Shown here piece after piece: positions 44,601 to 55,126 of a stretch of 64,000 nucleotides of DNA; position 1 is the stretch's first letter; each line of letters starts with the position of its first letter. The notes below the pieces were generated by a model, which worked only from the letters and a program-made list of their open reading frames with translations, was not told the origin of the DNA and did no database searches. The position numbers and the translations under genes are program-made. The DNA comes from Corella eumyota (lineage: Eukaryota > Chordata > Ascidiacea > Phlebobranchia > Corellidae), in NCBI GenBank assembly GCA_963082875.1, contig OY720099.1, positions 930,001 through 994,000 of the forward strand. The letters are read 5' to 3'.

Positions 44601-45696
44601 GAGTAACATTAGTTAAATTGACCCAGTCTCGAGTTGCCTTTGTCAGTTTAGAATAATATAAATTATAATTGCCCTTAATTAAGCTGCTAATTAGGTATTG
44701 GCTCAGCACAAGTTTACACCGTTTATAGCGTCTTACTCAAATGCACTACAGCATGAGAGCTTTTATTAAAACTCATGGCCTTATGTAGTAAAGCCAAGTG
44801 TTCTGACCACTACATCACGCTGTTGGTATCAATAACTACTCTATAAATAAATCCAAACCTCAAGTTCTCCTGATAAATATTGTCGCTCAAACTCAGCATT
44901 TTCCCCAACATAAGATGAAATCATTCGTCGAATTTGTTTCTTTGCCAATAATAAACCAAGCCCAAAATCATCAACTCTGCCAACAAAATAAGAGAATTAC
45001 TAAAATAATTATTTTAAAAATATTAAACCCATGTAAAATTTAAAATCCTACATTTATGTATTCAAAATATTTTTATAAAACATATTTTTAAACTTTTTAT
45101 ACAATGCAACTTCAAATTCGTTTTTCTTTTTTTTTACCCAGCATTGTTGCTAACGACAACCAGATCCTTGCTTCCATTCCTCAACAAACCTTGAATCAAG
45201 TTCTCTGGAATTCCGCAAAGTCCAAAACCTCCAACTAATAATTTATTTCCATCTTTTACATCCTTCACTGCATCGTCAACATTTGTAAAAAACTCAGCAT
45301 TGCGTAAACTACTCGTTGAAAATCGGCATGTCTTTATAAAAATAATTATGTAATAATTGTAAAGTAATGTCGTAAAAACATAATGAAACCTTAACTAAAG
45401 AGGATCAAAAAGGGCTTTAGATTCAATAGTTATTATATGGTCATATTAACGACCGGCAGCGTGGTGTAGTGGTAAGAACACTTGCTACACCACCATAAGG
45501 TCGTGGGTTAAATCCCCACTGCTCTCATGCTGTAGCGCCCTTAAGTAAGGCGCTTTAAACGATATAAACTTCTGCTAAGCCAGCACTTAATCAGCAGCAA
45601 AATAGGTAAATTTAATTATTTAGTTCTTACCTTATAAATAGATGAATTTATTCCAGCAATTTTTCGACAAAGAAAACTAAAGTTTTTTACGTGCAT
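41632..45696 (-). CDS. OXCT1: Succinyl-CoA:3-ketoacid CoA transferase, mitochondrial
   Basis: Transfers CoA from succinyl-CoA to acetoacetate in the mitochondrial matrix, the committed step of ketone-body use. Exons, 5' to 3': 45631-45696, 45138-45331, 44859-44976, 44284-44451, 44076-44219, 43621-43752, 43169-43381, 42628-42825, 41976-42146, 41632-41769. All phases match and give 513 residues, close to human (520). The basic, Asp/Glu-free start [15 protein letters not shown] fits a mitochondrial presequence. Family motifs: [36 protein letters not shown], the linker and start of the second half ([12 protein letters not shown]), [11 protein letters not shown] with the catalytic Glu that forms the glutamyl-CoA thioester, [44 protein letters not shown] and [10 protein letters not shown]. 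Four introns hold SINE copies. It is divergent from DNAI3. Nothing is missing. Confidence 0.96.
42289..42572 (+). mobile_element. SINE (tRNA-derived), diverged
   Basis: GTAGTGGTCAAAAGACC and GTCCTGTGTTCAATCACC (boxes A and B), GGCGCTATAAACAAT, ACTTGGGACTGGGTCAAGG. Lies in an OXCT1 intron. Confidence 0.75.
42933..43160 (+). mobile_element. SINE (tRNA-derived), old
   Basis: Weak copy: ACATGGTGTTGTGGTTGG, ATCATAAGTTTAATTCC, GGCAACTCAAGACTGG, with a deletion in the middle. Runs up to the donor of the next OXCT1 exon. Confidence 0.55.
44560..44827 (-). mobile_element. SINE (tRNA-derived), diverged
   Basis: Reverse copy in an OXCT1 intron: GACCCAGTCTCGAGTTGCC, TTGGCTCAGCACAAGTT and the head GACCACTACATCACGCTG are all present. 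Confidence 0.75.
45450..45605 (+). mobile_element. SINE (tRNA-derived), 3'-truncated
   Basis: Near-consensus head (CCGGCAGCGTGGTGTAGTGG, AGGTCGTGGGTTAAATCC) but stops after AGCCAGCACTTAATCAGCAG. Lies in OXCT1 intron 1. Confidence 0.85.
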
Positions 45697-46882
45697 TTTA
45701 AATTATTATATTATCTATTCAACCTAAAAAAAAATTATATGCAATAACGTTTTGCAGCCTGACACCAATTGTAAGATTACGTAATTTCCTTATAGGCTAG
45801 CATAGTTTTACCCCACAAAATACGCATTAGTAAGCTCATCATTTCCTTAATATTTACAGCATATTTTGTTTGTTTTTACTAAAAACGTGATAAAAACAAA
45901 ACTATTTTGTTAACATTAAAGTTTTTTCATGTTTTTGATAAAGCGTGTCAATCATCCAATTTTTAACCAATCAAAACGTAGGATTTAGGTACCTCCCCTC
46001 TAAAAATATGTTTAATGATATTAAAATAGCAATTACTAATAAGAGTAAAATTATTTTAAGAAATAAATTTAAAAAATAGTACAAATACTCACTAAAATAT
46101 TTCAAAAATTGTCAAATATTTTGTAAATAAAAATTAAAAACTGCAATTTCAAGAAATTTCACGACAACACTGGCTTCCTTAGTAACGACAACTTTTTTAT
46201 TTACTTTTTTAAAAGAATTAAATTTTTTGGCCTAAGGTAAGTTAAACCAATTTAAATTATAAATTTACTACTGCCAGTAATAAATAATATATATATTTGT
46301 GGTAATAAAATTGTTTTTTGTATTCGTACAACACAATTTATTGACCCATACTGTAGATTTTTTTTGAGCCGGCAGCGTGGTGTAGTGGTAAGAACACTTG
46401 CTACACCACACATGAGGTCGTGTGTTCAATCCCCACTGATCTCATGCTGTAGCGCCCTTGAGTAAGGCGCTATAAACTCCTGCTGAGCCAGCACTTAATC
46501 AGCAGCATAATTACCGGGCAATTATAATCTATAATATTCCAAACTGCCACAGGCAACTCGAGACTGGGTCGGAGTAACTTATGTCACTCTATGTTTAAGT
46601 CGCGCATTCGACTTTCCCACATTGAGGATAAAGATATATACAAAAAAACAAAACATTATAGTCAGATAGTTGTTATGAATACTTGATCTGTTAATTTACA
46701 ATATTTTCAAACATAAATTTTTAATTAGTTATTGCAATATTTAAAGCTTTTTTTGGTAAAAAAGAGTTGCTTTAAAAATTACCCTTGCTGGGAATTAAAC
46801 CAAGAGCATGTAGCATCAAACGTCAGTATAAATTTATGTAAAGCTTTTATTTTTTTAGATATATTTTTATAAATAAAAGACA
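45697..46882. other. Divergent intergenic region OXCT1/DNAI3
   Basis: This interval of about 1.2 kb must hold both 5' flanks. It contains a near-consensus SINE at 46369-46650. I see no TATA box, CpG-rich block or shared motif array that would fix either promoter. The bases just upstream of the DNAI3 ATG (TTTTTTTAGATATATTTTTA) include a T-rich AG that could serve as a leader trans-splice acceptor. Confidence 0.5.
46369..46650 (+). mobile_element. SINE (tRNA-derived), full length, young
   Basis: Among the copies closest to consensus: both Pol III boxes, the ACTCGAGACTGGGTCGGAG block, GTCGCGCATTCGACTTTCCC and an A-rich end. Lies between OXCT1 and DNAI3. Confidence 0.9.
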
Positions 46883-49800
46883 ATGTCGGATAAACCACCG
46901 ACCCCTTCTGGAGCGAGGAAAAAGAGTCCGAAAGCTGACAAAAAAGACAAAGGTGAATTTTTATTTTTTAATAATTACAAACACTTTAAAACTTTTCTTT
47001 TTTAATAAAATATCCATATTTAGGTAGGAAGAGTCCAAAGGGTAAGAAAAGCCCAAAAGGAGGAAAGAAAAAGCAGAAATGTATTTGTTTCTTAATAATT
47101 AAAAGTTAATTTATTAGTGAAAATTCATTTTTACTGTTTAAATTGTAGTATAACCAAGGTTAGTTTTGTACACAGTCATAGTTCAGTTATTATTTAGCAA
47201 GGACACCGACTCCACCCCCAGCTAGTACAGCAAAGTCAAAAGAATCAAAGGCAAATGGTCAGCAATAAATATTAAGAACTATTAGGTTTTAATATCAAGT
47301 CTTGTTAAGATAATGTCAGAAATTAAGAGGATTTAGTTTTTAATGTAAGGGTTAAATAAACAATTAAAAAAAGGTTAAATTTATTTAAATAATCATGAGA
47401 TGCATAGATAACTTTAATGTAATCAATTGCCTTTTTAAGGACCTCCCAGTGATATTGTCCCATTATTTATGGCAACAAAGTCACAAGAAATATTTCAAAG
47501 TGTCTGTGATGAGCATGTCACTGAAGACAACCCACACAAACTTATTAAAAAAGAAGATATCATCGCTGATATGAGAATGAGAGCTGCTATTTCGGATTTT
47601 CATCCTGTTAAACAAATTGTTATTGTAAGTAAATAATGTGTTATAACATTATAAAGCTAATAAAATTAAGCCATTTGAGGTAAATTAACACTTTCTATTA
47701 ACAACAAAAGCTGTATCATTTTATAAATAGTCTATGAAGGTTTCAACAAATTTTAAAAATAAACTAAACAACATGACATACTCACATTTGGTTAATTTTA
47801 AAGACTTTTAATATAAATCAACTATTTATCATCTTAGGATTACCCGGGTGAAGAGCTTCTGATTTGTTATGACCCTGACTTTCAATATGGTCAAAACTTT
47901 TACCTGTGCATTACAGAAGATGCTAAGAACAGACTCCTTTTTCCAGGAGGAGTGGGAGAAGAAGGAGAGGGAGAAGGAAGAGCAGGGAGTGGTAAGAGAT
48001 ATCTATATCTTAGCCAAATTACACTCATATTTTCTATCTGTACTAAAACGATACTTTGCTATTTTTTACTAACACAGCTTTTAAACTACTAGGGGCAGGC
48101 AAAACTCCAGAGCCAGAAGAAGAGAAAGTTTACACGTACAAACCTCCTGAACCAAAAGATTGGATTCCACAAGGAAGTCAGGTTGAAGTAGAGGATGAAA
48201 TGATAGTGGACACAAGACCAAAGGTTACACATCTTTTATTGTAATCTCTTTTTGATGTACTTTTGACAACCAAAACTTGATTTAATTTAGTTTATCTGAT
48301 GATTTCCATTAAACTTTCTATAATATAAAAACCAATGGATATTGTATCCAAAATATTTCACTTCACAACTCATTTACTGTATATATAGTGTAACTAATTT
48401 CTTTACTAATTAGATTCAATTTCGAGCATCTAGAGTGCGTAGAGAATTTGGGGCCCCTTGTAAGTTTGAAGATCGAGATTCCGACCCAGCCTCAGTTGAC
48501 CAAGGTTTATCAGCATCTTATTTATCATGTGCTTCGTATTCTGACAAGAACTTTACAATCAAGAAAAAAGAGTTGGATATAGCAGTGCAGGCCGTTCCTG
48601 AATATACAGATGGCACTTCACAAACTGATTGGTAAGTAATACATTGTGATTACCCTTATTATAAGAATGGCTTTTAAAATTGAAACTTGAACAAAATTCC
48701 ATTGCTCAATGTTTAAGAGCCTACAGTTTTTAATTGTAAATGTATTATGCATAACATCAGATTTTAACTTAATTTAATTACATTCCTTATACTGAATCAT
48801 TTACAACTGCATTTAAACCAACTTTATTAAAGTTATACACCTTTCTTTATCATACATGCTTAGTGAAATTAACATTTTAATATAATTATCTTCTAGGAAA
48901 CATCCAGTAAATGCATCTGTTCAATATGAAGCCCGAACTTTAACTAAAGAGGAATCAACAGCTGCACAAAACACAGAAGAATATGAGGAATTTGTTAAAA
49001 ACGCAGTGCCAAGGTAAAAAATTGTTTATTTTGCATTTAAGGAGCATTTAGGTCAGCTTTAATGTCATAGAACTACTTATTATCTTACTTCTAATTTCTG
49101 AACTGTATTTTATTCTTTTTTTTATTAATTAATTTCTTACAATCCCAACAGATTTGAGATAGCGTTGCAACAGAATGTAATTATGGACGTTTTCTTTGAT
49201 GATTGGAAGGTATTGGGTGAAGAAGACACTAATTTTGGAAGCAAATCTGACAGTCATCTCAAGGTAAAAACATGGCGGAAGACTTTAAATTTTCCATAAT
49301 AATTTGCAAATGCAAAAGCTTAAAAAATATAAGTTAGACAAAAATAATGTTTACAATTCAAATGTGTAGATTGATATAGCTCTTGTTCAAGAATATTTTC
49401 TTAATTTAGTCCTTAATTCTAATTCTTATTTTCTGCAGGAATACCAATCATTCACTGACCTGCAATACAGCAAAGACAAAACTGTTACCTGTGTGGACTG
49501 GCATCCACAGGTAAATATATTTCAATGCATTTTAGCACCTTTTCAACCTTGTCTGTTAAACATTAATTACTCTTACAGATCAAGGGATTAATGGCAGTCT
49601 CAGTAAGCGAGCGTTTAACTTTTGATGAGAGAATCGACAATGCAAATCGACTTCTGATGACACCTTCTCTTATTCTGGTTTGGAGTTTTTCCGATCCAAT
49701 TCACCCTCAAGTAAGTTTAATTTTAAAGTTTTATGAATTTAAACTTACATAGAAAACTAAATTCAAATACAGATATGTAGGTTTACATTTTTTGTTGGTG

Positions 49801-52800
49801 GTGGCGATCTAATTGTTGTAGTAACTATTTTAAGGTAAATGTGAGTAATAACTTACAATGTCTTATTATCCGAGTTTATACTGCTACTACAGAAAGCATT
49901 TAAAACCACACTTTAACTATAAATATATTTGTACTTACGTAAATATTCTTATTGCTATTTAGTTATTACTAGAAGGCCCAGATGATATCACAACATTTCA
50001 ATTCTGTCCATCCAACCCAAACATAGTGGCAGGAGGTTGTATTAATGGCCAGCTTGTGCTATGGGATATTACAGACTATGTTGAAAAATTAACTAGTAGT
50101 AAGGGCAGTCATTCTAAACCGCACCATAAGAAAACAGTAAGTGCTACGTGCTTAATTACTCAGGTTATTTCAGATGTTGATTTAAATATGTAGGGTGATA
50201 AAATACTGACTAATCTTTCATAGAAAATCAGTCTAATTTTTTATAAATAATCTAATTAGGAATAGTTTTCGTATTGAACCTTTGTATAAAAAATCTATAT
50301 AGAATGGAGCTTAGTGAACAATACATCAATGTACGTCCAATTTATAGGTCTACAAAATAAATAAAACTACCGTAAGTGGTGCACAAGTAAATAACCACTG
50401 ACATATCTTAGCTGCAACCATATAATAACAATTAAAATGGTAACTTAACTCATAATCTTTATATACAGGCCATGTTTGGTGAAGAAGTACAACCTGAGAC
50501 TCCATCGGTTCGATATTGCGCAGTGTCTGCGATAGAAAATAGTCATCGGAGTATTGTGACATCAGTGAAATGGATTGCAGACCATTATGAGGTAACAATT
50601 AAATAATTTTGGATAACTTAGTAATGAAAAAAATTTTTTTTAAAGCTAAACTGCATTAACAAAATTTAAACAGAAAATAATAGATTTTAAAATATCAAAA
50701 TTTTTAAAATTCTTTCAAACTCTTTGTTTCAGTTTAACAGATTTGGTTCCCCAGTTGAGAACAAGACTTGTGAGTGCAACCAGATAATAACAACAGGGGT
50801 TGATGGAAATGTGATGATTTGGGACATAAGAGCTCCCAAGGTTACTATTACAGCTAAGGAACAGGTAAATAGATTATTTTTTTATAGGACGTATATGCAG
50901 CATGGTGTAGTGGTCAGAACACTTGGCTTCACTATATGAGGTCCTGGGTTTGAATCTTACTGCTCTCAAGCTGTAGCGCTCTTTAAGTAAGCTCTATAAA
51001 CGGTATGAACTCCTGCCAAAGCACACCTAATCAACAGCTTCATTATCGGAAATTATAATCTATAATATTTTAAACTGCCATAATCAATTCGAGACTGGGT
51101 GGGGTAACTGATGTTACTCTTTGGTTAGGTCATGAAGTCGACTTCCCATACAAAAAATATATACACACTTTAGTAAAACTTTTGTTATTTTCTCAGCAAG
51201 CCCAGGACAAAGCAGCTGCTGCAGCAACTCCATATGGTGTTTCCCAGGTGTTTAAACATTTGGATTTAACATGGAAACCATTGTTAAAGTTAACCATGGC
51301 CAAGATGGACAGCAGTGGGGATTATAGTCCTATTAAAGTTAGCTTACCTGAGAGGCAAGGAGTTAGAGATCATGGTAAGTGTGTAGAGTTTTTTACTTAT
51401 GGTTATCAATACCATTTTAAAGACAAAATTTAAAAAAATATATTAGAGTAATAAAAACAGAAGAAAACAGTTTTCCAAACCTGTTAAATAGTTTTTTAGA
51501 CAAGATTATATACATCTACTTATTAAATTTATTAATTAGTTGTTTGTAAATTAAATTTTTGTATTAAAAACCCAACAAAAAATATGCCTTAAAATGTTAG
51601 TTTACACAAAAATCTATCTTATATTGAAATCCCTTTTTTATTCCAGTTCCTATCCCTGAGCAAGTAAAGAAAGATGGACCAGGGTTAGCCAAGGTTCCTT
51701 CTGGTAAGAACCAAAAAGTTCTGGACATGGTTAGCACCAAATATTTCATCGGGACAGAAGATGGGGAAGTTGTGTATGCTGACTTTAAACTCGAGAAAGA
51801 TAACGAGACAGGAAAAGCTAACGGTAAGTACTTTATTGGGGTAGTAAACACTTTTTGTATAAGAAATAGTAAGGACTTGTTTTTTAGCAGTTAACACTTT
51901 TTGTATGATGATAGTAAGTACTTGTTTTTAGGCAGTAAACACTTTTTGTATAAGAAATAGTAAGTACTTGTTTTTAGGCAGTAAACACTTTTTGTATAAG
52001 AAATAGTAAGTACTTGTTGTTGGTAAGCACTTTAAATTTAATTTCAATATCTTGTTTTTAGTCCCAAAACCTTCGTGGTGTGTAGCTCCCCATGATGGAC
52101 CAGTGAACACTCTGCAAAGAAATCCGTTTTTCAACGATGTTATGCTCAGTGTGGGAGGATGGACTTTCTCTATTTGGAAGGAGGGTGTAACTGTAAGTGT
52201 CCTTCGTATGTGGGGGATTACAAAACTTGTCATATATACTATACCAGTTTAAGTAACATTTTGGTATATAATTTGATACCCAGTATATTATACATATTAT
52301 ATTATACAAAGCTTTTTTACTAAAATACACTTTAACTTGCTAGCATTTGCATAGGTAACTTTAAAGGCCTATAGTTTGCAATGTGCTATTATTACAAATA
52401 ACTTCATGACCTTTTTCGTCTTTACCATATACATATACTTAAGCTACCACCCTGCTTGCCCCTTACAATAGCAGTAATATCACTACTGGCTTTAAAAAAA
52501 AACAATATACAATGTTTATTGTATTCTTGTAAGAGTTATATTGGTTACCACCTAATGTTTAAACCCTATGGTATACTACAGAGTGGGGCGATATTGCAAT
52601 CAAGTTGTGCTGCAAAGTTGTACACTGCTGGACATTGGAGCATGACTAGACCTGCTGTGTTTTATCTTGGCACCAAGGATGGAAATATTGAGGTAGATTA
52701 ATTGTTTACCAAAGTAAGCACACATTAAGTCTGAAACTTGATATTATGTAAGGGGATCACATATTGTTAACTAAAATTGTTTAACTGTTATTTGGTACTG

Positions 52801-53819
52801 GGTTTTGGTATCAGTAAAAAAAAAAAGCTTTTCTAAAACCCCTTTTTCTAAGTTAAAAATCTTAAAAACACATTACCCTATTTTCACTTGTTTTAACTAA
52901 TAATTTATCCCCAAATTTCAAGGTATGGGACCTAATAGATCGCACCCATGAACCCCTGTTAGTTCAAAATGTCACAGCTGCCCAGGTGACCCAAGTTACC
53001 CCATGGGTTGTGTCAAAGAAACAACATCTGCTTGCTGTTAGTGATAATGTTGGAACACTTCATATATTGGAGATACCATGGAATTTAAGGAGGCCTGCAA
53101 GCAGTGAGGTGAAAAGATAAGTTTATTAGAATTTACTCGTCAGATGTGGAACAGTCGACTTTAAGAACTGGAAATAGATTAACATCAGTTACCCCAACCC
53201 AGTCTTAAGTTAATTTTGGCAGTTTGGGATGTTATAGATTATAATTGCCAAAAAATTAAACTGCTGATTGCTTTTTCGGCAAAAGTTCATACTGTTTATG
53301 GCACTTTACTCAAGAGCACCATCGAATGGAAACAGTGGGGGTTGAATCAAGGTCTCATAAAGTCAATCCAAGTGTTTTAACTTCTTGTAAAATACTTAAA
53401 TTATTATGAGCTGTTAATACGACGAAAAGTAATGTATTTTATATAACTGAAGTTGTATCAAGTTAAAGCAATTTTTTTTTAAACCACAGAAACATTCGGT
53501 CAAAAATTACTTTGATCGTGAAACAAAAAGATTAAATTATTTCGAATCTCGCTCTTACACGAGGGAGCAAGAGAGACAAACTGCTGCAGATAAGAAAAAA
53601 CAAGGAACTGTAAGTTGAAATTTTATCCATAATTTTGTTTAAATAATTTTCTAACTGTCAATCAAAAATTTTTCAACCAATCAGGGGAAAGGGGAGGAGC
53701 AACCTACGGAAGAGGAAGTTATGGAGGGCTACAAAGTTGAGTTCGATTCTTACAAAACTTTGGAGAAGAAATTGCTGCAGCAACTTGGTATATTAGAAGA
53801 AGACAAACCAGAAATTTAA
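46883..53819 (+). CDS. DNAI3: Axonemal dynein intermediate chain 3 (WD repeat protein 63)
   Basis: WD-repeat intermediate chain of an axonemal inner-arm dynein (I1/f type) of motile cilia and sperm tails. Exons: 46883-46952, 47024-47080, 47198-47257, 47440-47624, 47838-47991, 48093-48223, 48414-48631, 48897-49013, 49152-49263, 49439-49510, 49579-49710, 49963-50136, 50469-50591, 50733-50864, 51197-51374, 51647-51823, 52062-52192, 52582-52692, 52923-53108, 53490-53609, 53685-53819. Phase holds throughout, giving 924 residues (human about 890). The Lys/Pro/Ser-rich start (RKSPKGKKSPKGGKKKQ) precedes long stretches matching the human protein: MRAAISDFHPVK, EYQSFTDLQYSKDKTVTCVD, PSLILVWSFSDPIHPQ, NIVAGGCINGQLVLWDIT, VDGNVMIWDIRAPK, DVMLSVGGWTFSIWKEGV and GTLHILEIPWNLRRPAS. 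The C terminus is a charged helix (TREQERQTAADKKKQG). Exon 6 has a second in-frame acceptor at 48077. Confidence 0.95.
50302..50455 (+). mobile_element. Unclassified short element, copy f
   Basis: AATGGAGCTTAGTGAACAAT, CCAATTTATAGGTCTACAAA, GCTGCAACCATATAATAAC. In DNAI3 intron 12, ending just before exon 13. Confidence 0.75.
50891..51170 (+). mobile_element. SINE (tRNA-derived), full length
   Basis: GCAGCATGGTGTAGTGGTCA, GGTCCTGGGTTTGAATC, AATTCGAGACTGGGTGGGG; lies in DNAI3 intron 14, starting 27 bp after the donor. Confidence 0.85.
51824..52030 (+). repeat. 46-bp tandem repeat in DNAI3 intron 16 carrying splice-site copies
   Basis: The intron is largely about four copies of a 46-bp unit beginning GTAAGTACTTGTTTTTAG and continuing GCAGTAAACACTTTTTGTAT. 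Each unit carries a consensus-like donor (GTAAGTA) and a T-rich AG acceptor. The first GTAAGTACTT is the real donor at 51824 and the real acceptor (CTTGTTTTTAG, ending 52061) has the same sequence as the repeat acceptors. Confidence 0.85.
53136..53383 (-). mobile_element. SINE (tRNA-derived), diverged
   Basis: Reverse copy in DNAI3 intron 19: TACCCCAACCCAGTCTTAAG, TTTATGGCACTTTACTCAAG and a damaged head. Confidence 0.7.
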
Positions 53820-55126
53820 ACTTTTTGCATTTTTTGTTGTTGTTTTTTTATGTAAAGTTGATATATGAGAATACAGATTTTATTTTTGTTGTATATAAGA
53901 CGTAAGCGCGCGCGCATGTTAAACGGGTGACTGTTATTTCAACCAGCAGCGTGGTGTAGAGTGGTAAGAACACCAGTTACGTCACACATGGGGTCGTTGG
54001 TTCAATCCCAACTGCTCTCATGCTGTAGCGCCCTTAAGTAAGGCGCTATAAACAGTACAAACTCCTGCTTAGCCAGCACTTAATCAGCAGTATAATTATT
54101 GAGCAATTATAATCTATAATATCCCAAACTACCACAGGCAACTTGAGACTGGGTCGGAGTAACAGTTGTTACTCTATGTTTAAGTCGCGCATTCGACTTT
54201 TTCACATCGAGGAATAAAAATATATATACAAAAAAACACACTTTTACCGAATAAACATTTGCCGAAAACAAAATTTTACTGACCACGAGGCCTTTTTGTT
54301 TAATTTCCTTATACCCCAAATTTGTGGGGTATCGTGACCTTAAAAAGCGACTTCTAAAAAATTTAACAATTACAATTGCCAATCGTAATATGGTAACAAC
54401 ACACGAAATATTGATTTTTAGACTACAAACGAAATCAATAATTTTATATATCAGTTTGAAACCCAAAATAGCGCTAGGCGTAGACGTGCTTACTAATGTA
54501 TGCATATAAATTGTCACTTATTGGTAGATATACAACTTAAATATTTTTAATAAATTATATTTTAGTTTGAAAAACGTTTAATCAGTTTGTATCATGATCA
54601 AACAACGGGAAAGGTTGAAAACGTGATCTTTTACAACTACTTTTCATTAATTACCCAGAACGTTATTTTAGTCAGGTTCTACAAAGCGCAAAGTTGGCCC
54701 AAAAAGTAAAAATATTTCGAATTTTTGAAAACCAGTTCACCATGACTTCCTTTAAGTATTTAGAATGCCTCGAAACGCGGGTTTAAATGACCGAATTTTG
54801 CAATACTGAGTTTGTATATTTAATGAACGTGATTAACTACAATTAAGAGCATTTGACGTCATTAGGAAACAGTGCATATTGTGACATAACTTGCGTCATG
54901 TTTTTAATCAAGTAGTTTTTTTGTAATTAATTGACCTACGGGCAAATACCGATACTTTAGCAAAAGTTGCAAACGTAAACTAAAGGTAGATTGTAAAGGT
55001 CGATTGGTCAACGCCCTTTGACTTTAAGTAATTAGGCGTTTTTAATAATAATTAAACATAATTAACCTTATATATGTTTGTATTTATAGAGTTAAGAAGG
55101 TAAATTAAGTTTAAACTTTAGTCAAA
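53820..55126. other. Intergenic between DNAI3 and GST
   Basis: Holds the DNAI3 3' UTR, a SINE at 53943-54240 beginning about 120 bp after the DNAI3 stop, and the GST 5' flank. No AATAAA was seen near the DNAI3 stop. One TGACGTCA lies at 54854-54861. A TATATATG box occurs at about 55070, some 55 bp before the GST ATG, and may mark its promoter. Nothing else was recognised. Confidence 0.5.
53943..54240 (+). mobile_element. SINE (tRNA-derived), full length
   Basis: CAGCAGCGTGGTGTAGAGTG, GGTCGTTGGTTCAATCCC, ACTTGAGACTGGGTCGGAG and tail. Lies just downstream of DNAI3. Confidence 0.88.

Noticed and set aside
28493-45696. Ciona-style operon of GDA, SPATA1 and OXCT1 on one strand
   Set aside because: Intergenic distances of 0.9-1.6 kb are far larger than the near-zero spacing of known Ciona operons.
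54107-54517. 136-codon minus-strand open frame
   Set aside because: Mostly the reverse strand of a SINE plus flanking DNA. Similar SINE-derived frames at 59461-59685, 61438-61665 and 62319-62501 were rejected for the same reason.
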